Below, one piece after another: positions 1-12,500 of a stretch of 12,500 bases of DNA (within the stretch, counting starts at the first letter, position 1; each line of letters opens with the position of its first letter). A program made the translations under genes and the position numbers. The stretch is from Botryococcus braunii (taxonomy: Eukaryota; Chlorophyta; Trebouxiophyceae), in NCBI GenBank assembly GCA_002005505.1, contig KV908402.1, positions 222,236-234,735 on the forward strand, read 5' to 3'. The notes under the pieces were generated by a model, which did not search any database, was not told where the DNA came from, and was given only the letters and a program-made list of their open reading frames with translations.

Positions 1-221
1 TGAGAGTATGAGGATCCTGAGCAGCAGCAAATTTTGGTAATTTGAGAGTATGAGGCTCCTGAGCAGCAGCAAATTTTGGTAATCTGAGGGTATGAGGCTC
101 CTGAGCAGCAGCAAATTTTGGTGATTTGAGGGTATGATCCTGAGCAGCAGCAAATTTTGGTAATTTGAGAGTATGAGGCTCCTGAGCAGCAGCAAATTTT
201 GGAAATTTGAGAGTATGAGGA
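1..221. repeat. 42-bp tandem repeat (five copies plus a partial)
   Basis: Copies start at 1, 43, 85, 127, 166 and 208 (partial). The unit begins TGAGAGTATGAG and contains GAGCAGCAGCAAATTTTGG. Lengths are 42 except the fourth, which is 39, so all are multiples of three. On the minus strand all three frames are open through the consensus unit, and each copy shows TTTGCTGCTGCTCAG, an acceptor-like string. It lies downstream of amidohydrolase exon G, probably intronic. Confidence 0.92.
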
Positions 222-600
222 CCCGTGGATCACGTGCACCCAGGCTAGGCTTGCAGAATTGTTTGAACACTGACGCTGTGCAAGTTTGGTCAGTGACAGT
301 GTGGGGCCCACGTGATTCACATGCACCCAGGCTAGGCTAGGCTTGCTGCGGGGGGGAACACTGAACACTGACGGCACACGATTGGTCATTGGCGGTGTGA
401 GGCTAATGTGAATCACAAGCACCCAGGCTTGGCTTGCTGCTGGTTTGAGCACTGACAGTGCAAGTTTGGTCTTTGCTGTGTGTGGGCCATTTGACTCTCA
501 TGCACCCAGGCTAGGCTAGCTGCTGGTTTGAACACCGACGGTGTGCAAGGTTGATCATTTGACGGTGTGGGGGCCACACCGTTCGCATGCCAACAGGGCT
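222..600. repeat. About 87-bp minisatellite (four to five diverged copies)
   Basis: The anchor GCACCCAGGCTAGGCTTGC or its variants recurs at 236, 323, 419 and 502, with a decayed copy near 589, so spacing is 83-96 bp. Each unit also has GAACACTGACGGTGTGCAAG and TTTGGTCA-like parts. It abuts the 42-bp array. The remaining 601-741 holds a GAAGAAGAAGAAGA run and the telomere-like motif; no exon is seen. Confidence 0.85.
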
Positions 601-708
601 GGCCCGGTGCCTCTGCCCACAAACTCGGAGGGTGGGAGCAATGATCCCATGGGGATCACATGCGCCTGGCTGTACCTGAGAAGAAGAAGAAGATTCACAT
701 CCACTCGA

Positions 709-723
709 TTAGGGTTTAGGGTT
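709..723. repeat. Two-unit TTTAGGG-type telomere-like motif
   Basis: TTAGGGTTTAGGGTT is two units of the plant-type telomere repeat, next to a (GAA)n run and 19 bp from the exon G donor. On the minus strand it reads AACCCTAAACCCTAA, which contains the plant telo-box. It is short enough to be chance. Confidence 0.4.
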
Positions 724-741
724 GCCCAATGGTCATGATAC

Positions 742-6600
<5,859 letters not shown>

Positions 6601-7342
6601 TGAATTAGTACCCACTTGAAAACAAAGTGGATGTCAAGTTACGAAATTGTCCAAGCTTTGCGGACAAGTTCGCCTTATAACCCGAAAAGTACGTATACTG
6701 CGAAGCAGAGTTACTCCGACAAACTGAATGTTGCTCGCCGAAATATCGATCGGGTAATGTAGATCTAGCCTGGATCGTCTAGCCTAGATGACCTAGGTGT
6801 TTGGCCGCGAATCGCCGTCCGTTGAATGTCCGTGTGCAAATTCGGATACGGCGATCGATGCTTGCAAACCGGGGTCTCGCGGGATTCGCCTGCGGATTTC
6901 GCAGGTTGCAAGTCGCAGGCGAAGGCCCGTAGTGACAGGACGGATTCGAATTCCCGTACACAGGCCATCGAGGACAAGAGTCATTGAAGAATTTCACTAC
7001 GTAGTACTAAATGATCAAAGTAGAGATGAACATGTGGAATGCAGATGAGTTAAGTAGTCACATAGATAGATGGTGCTCGTCAGTGGGGGGACGCGATCTC
7101 AGGGGAGATTTAGCATCTCTGCAGCACAAAATGGTCATGATCTTGACAATTTACTGATGAATATCTTTTCAAACCTGTAAGATCGGTAGCTGTAGCTTAA
7201 TTTTGAGCCAATGACTTGAAGTACTAAACTTCTTTCCGTGAAAAGCACCGACGGACCCCGGAACGGGCTTTGCATTCGACCTCTGGAACCAGGGTTGCAA
7301 CACTTACATGGGTATTTCATAGCTACTTTAGTGTAGTAAGCC
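6601..7342. promoter_or_regulatory. Probable bidirectional promoter between divergent genes
   Basis: 742 bp separate the two start codons. No coding block is visible. The middle (about 6790-6960) is distinctly richer in CpG than the flanking intronic DNA and carries nested inverted repeats. A short direct repeat, TCTAGCCTGGAT / TCTAGCCTAGAT, lies near 6766-6788. No convincing TATA box or transcription start could be placed. Shared promoter function is inferred from the head-to-head layout only. Confidence 0.5.
6861..6923. repeat. Nested inverted repeats in the intergenic region
   Basis: TTCGCCTGCG (6885-6894) is a perfect inverted match to CGCAGGCGAA (6914-6923). The same left arm's CCTGCG (6889-6894) can instead pair with CGCAGG (6900-6905) around a 5-nt loop. 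CTTGCAAACC (6861-6870) nearly matches GGTTGCAAG (6904-6912) in inverted orientation. The hairpins exclude one another. The role, if any, is unknown. Confidence 0.6.
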
Positions 7343-9683
<2,341 letters not shown>

Positions 9684-10905
9684 TTGCTTGTGATTCTCAC
9701 GAGGCCAGTTTGTCGCCTTTGTCATGCAAGGGGACTTCACACCGCTGGCCACACCTTGGTCGCCTCTGTCATGCCAGTGGGGTCACATCACTGGCCCGTT
9801 GTGATTGCTCTGAAGGTCCAGTGCTAAAGGCACTTGCCGGGGTCTGACTCCCTTGATTGGTTATGGCCTCATAAACACAGTCCAGGAAACCATGTGACCC
9901 TACTTAATCAGCACCATGGTGGCACCAGATTTGCAGAACAGTCCTCATTTGGTTCTACGGGAATTGGGCGAAGCATCCGTTGTTTCTGTCAGCCCTTTCC
10001 TCATGATTGGCTGAGGCAGAACATCGACTGCAAGACAGTAGATAACACACACTTCATCAAAGTACATTTAAAAAATACTCTCAACACTCACCAATGGTTC
10101 CAATTATGGCCTACTCCTGCGCTTTGGGTAACAAATTCATAAATTAATTAATTAATTTGTACTACTGTTTGCTTTAGGATACTTGGTGGTGCAATCACTC
10201 TCTGGCACAAGGTCAGGGTTATGAGCCTCTGGGGCCACGTCTACCATATCCAAATCACCAGTCTCTCTGTGCCGATTCTACTCTGTCGTGCGATGGGAGA
10301 TCATCTGCAAAGAGGTGGTTATGCTGTCTCCGCCTACCGGCTTCGTCCTGCTAGTGGTGGATTCAGAAGCTCTAGTAGCTCTCCAACCGTGATGGTCATG
10401 CTCGTTTGGCGTTGTGCACGTCACCGAGCGATAGATGTATTTGCCCATAGTGTAGCATAACGGTTTGAGCAAGACAGCCTGCGAGAGCACGCGTAGAGGT
10501 GGTGTGCGAGCTAGGATGAAGGCAGCGCACCAGCACATCAGGTTGCCTCACGCCTTCATAGCCAAAAGCCGTAAGGATGTAGCACTTGACATCCTCATGC
10601 CAAAATCACATAGGTCGTCAAGCAAGCGCTTTTCACCTTCATCGGATTTCAGGCTTCAGGTACGTATACTTAGCACAATTTACCACGTCTTTCAGGGATT
10701 TGTGTGGTCTATTGAGGCTTTAGGGGTCTTAGCGTGGTCACCAAAGAGTGTTTGTCAAAGACCCCAGGTGTTTCATCGTTTCAGCACCTGTGCCTTGCAC
10801 GTCTTCGTGCATGTGACTAGTCACAAAGGGGTCCTGCCATATGCAGGGATGGAGAAGTCTCTGCTCTGGGACGGTCTCTGATGCATCTGTGTAATGTGCT
10901 GAACA
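9684..10905. other. Downstream of NTAQ1; no supported gene
   Basis: Presumably starts with the NTAQ1 3' untranslated region. An 18-bp AT palindrome, AAATTAATTAATTAATTT, lies at 10141-10158. An open frame from 10465 ends at a good donor-like CAG|GTACGT near 10660 but has no recognisable motif. No polyadenylation signal could be assigned. Confidence 0.5.
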
Positions 10906-10908
10906 ACC

Positions 10909-10964
10909 CTGTGTGTGCGTGCGCATGTGCGTGTGCGTGTGCATCTGCGTGCGTGCGTGCGTGC

Positions 10965-11037
<73 letters not shown>

Positions 11038-11081
11038 TGCGTGTGTGTGTGTGTGTGTCCGCGTCCGCGTCCGCGTGCGCG
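10909..11081. repeat. (GT)n / GCGT-rich tract
   Basis: GTGCGT words lead into (GCGT)n near 10950-10970, then (GT)n to about 11058, then (CCGCGT)n-like hexamers to 11081. Mostly alternating purine-pyrimidine. No gene is recognised around it. Confidence 0.95.
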
Positions 11082-11308
11082 TGCTGTACAGCACATATGT
11101 TGTCTTGGCATTTCATTTTCAAGGATTCATTTCCGGTCTCAAGCGCCTATCTTGAAATTATTTCCGTGCTTGGAAGGCTCCAAAGGGCAAGTTCGAGCAT
11201 CAGCCCAGGGTCCCAGCTGGAACTCAAGCTAGTTGCAACATGACATCGTGGAACGCATCCATCGCTGGCTTCCCCCAAGGGTTCACTTTTTGCCAGCCCA
11301 GAAAAAAT

Positions 11309-11354
11309 GTGAAGTACATCGTTACTGTTTAGACGTAACATGTGAAGTACATCG
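11309..11354. repeat. Short direct repeat TGTGAAGTACATCGTT
   Basis: TGTGAAGTACATCGTT occurs near 11309 and again near 11340, about 31 bp apart. The rest of 11082-11640 holds an AATAAA at 11422-11427 and nothing else I can support. Confidence 0.85.
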
Positions 11355-11639
11355 TTTCTCCTGTTCTAGAGGCGCCTACACTCTTACTTAGGTCACACTT
11401 CTTAGAAGAAGAGTGAACTGCAATAAACACAAAAACCCTGAGCCATTCGCAGTCACCCTTGGGGACAGCGGCTAAGAAACTGAACTTCAGGATCGGGCCC
11501 CCTGGCCACTAGGCCGGTAGCTAAACAAAATCCAGAAAATTCGAGCAGCTGCCGCAGCAGCAGCCTCGAAGCCCTTCATGGCAAACGCTGCATAAGTGAC
11601 GCAAAGAACCCACAGTGGCCATATATACAAGCTCCAGTT

Positions 11640-12080
11640 AAATTCAACCCTGTAAGGCATTTAAGCCCGTAGAACTTTAACCCCACAAGGCCTCTCAGCT
11701 CCTGTTTAAAATAGGGTAAAGAACCCTACAATGCTTGTAAGCTGCCTTTTAGCCAGAGAAGGCTTTGCACAAGTGGGAGCCCTGGCCGGCTTACCCCAGG
11801 GCATTGAAGGAAGGAAACTTCCCTTAAAAAGAGATTTTCCACTGCTGAAAACCCTACAAGATTTCTATACCTGTTTTCGAGCCGTGCCAGGCTTTTCACA
11901 GCTGCAGGAAAACCCTACAAGATTTCCAAGCTGCTGTAACAGTGCACAAGGCTTCGCACAGCTGCTGGAAAACCCTACAAGATTTCTTAAGCTGCTGTAA
12001 CAGTGCACACTGCGTCTCACAGCTGCTGGACAACACTACAAGGTTTTTCAGCTGCTGTTAAGTTTCTCCAAGCTGCTCTA
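11640..12080. repeat. 60-bp tandem repeat, diverged towards the left
   Basis: GAAAACCCTACAAGATTTC recurs near 11848, 11908 and 11968, with a weaker copy at 12029 and decayed copies near 11640-11775. The unit continues AAGCTGCTGTAACAGTGCAC and GGCTTCGCACAGCTG. The plus-strand frame 11731-12000 reads 20-residue repeats with ENPTRF in each, then stops. Confidence 0.85.
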
Positions 12081-12500
12081 GAGGAAAAAACTTAAAATTG
12101 CCATGGACAGTTCTTTGCATTCGGTGCCCCCAAGAACTCGAATTGGCCACACATCACCATGAAGAATGTTTAGAAAGCTGCGGCTGCATGACACTGAAAT
12201 CAGCTGGCCACCTTTGAGATCCACCTAGCAGCAGATCAAACACACTCTCTTCCACGGCTTGTCCCTGTGCATAGGGCCGCGTCCTATTTTGAACGGGAAT
12301 GTACCACCACTCCAGATAAAGACACAGAGGGTAATGGAGTACACATAAAGAAAGATGTGTTTCCTTCCCCTCCAATGCACTTCGAGACTGCTTTGCCGCG
12401 CCTTCGCTCGACTGCGCTTTGGTAGCAAAGCAGCGACCTGCCTGTTCTCCCCACTCCTCCCCAAGCAAAAAAGCAAACCTGCAATCAGTCTAAAAAAACG
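12081..12500. other. Right end, nothing recognised
   Basis: A minus-strand open frame at 12154-12468 has no family motif I recognise. No repeat, RNA gene or exon is supported. Confidence 0.45.

Noticed and set aside
1..600. CRISPR array
   Set aside because: The repeats are directly adjacent tandem units without unique spacers, in intron-containing eukaryotic DNA.
6779..7048. Several overlapping open frames in the CpG-rich intergenic core
   Set aside because: GC-rich DNA has few stops by chance; the frames overlap each other on both strands and show no homology.
10278..10538. Minus-strand open frame of 86 residues
   Set aside because: No recognisable domain; it overlaps other equally weak frames on the plus strand.
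12154..12468. Minus-strand frame of 104 residues, considered as a retroelement fragment
   Set aside because: No protease, integrase or reverse transcriptase motif; no LTR ends or target duplication seen.

Overview
This is eukaryotic nuclear DNA. It holds two intron-rich protein genes on opposite strands, placed head to head, buried in microsatellites and minisatellites. There are no operons, ribosome binding sites or bacterial gene spacing. Both genes were assembled by translating short conserved blocks and joining them at GT...AG introns whose phases agree. The encoded NTAQ1 protein looks plant-like (the block around the catalytic Cys and the stretch ending in WDLD). That, with a short TTTAGGG-type telomere motif at 709-723, makes a green plant or streptophyte alga the best guess. 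The species cannot be named from this window.

Layout. 1-741 is tandem repeats: a 42-bp unit, then a unit of about 87 bp. They lie inside or beyond the last visible intron of the minus-strand gene. 742-6600 (minus) is a seven-exon, 3'-incomplete gene for a metal-dependent amidohydrolase of the TRZ/ATZ family, closest by motif to bacterial-type 8-oxoguanine deaminases. Its introns carry (CA)n, (GA)n and (GGAA)n tracts and four minisatellite families. One exon has a 1-bp frameshift at a homopolymer. 6601-7342 is a probable bidirectional promoter with a GC-rich inverted-repeat cluster. 7343-9683 (plus) is a complete five-exon gene for protein N-terminal glutamine amidohydrolase (NTAQ1), whose introns hold (TG)n and (CT)n tracts. 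9684-12500 has no gene I can support; it holds a long (GT)n tract and a 60-bp tandem repeat.

The two genes share a promoter region, but I see no shared pathway: one deaminates a purine-like ring, the other deamidates N-terminal Gln in the Arg/N-degron pathway. I found no convincing undescribed multi-gene system. The most interesting signals are tandem duplication of splice sites in the amidohydrolase gene (three donor copies after exon D, two acceptor copies before exon F), the strand polarity of the intronic microsatellites relative to both genes, and the frameshifted exon.
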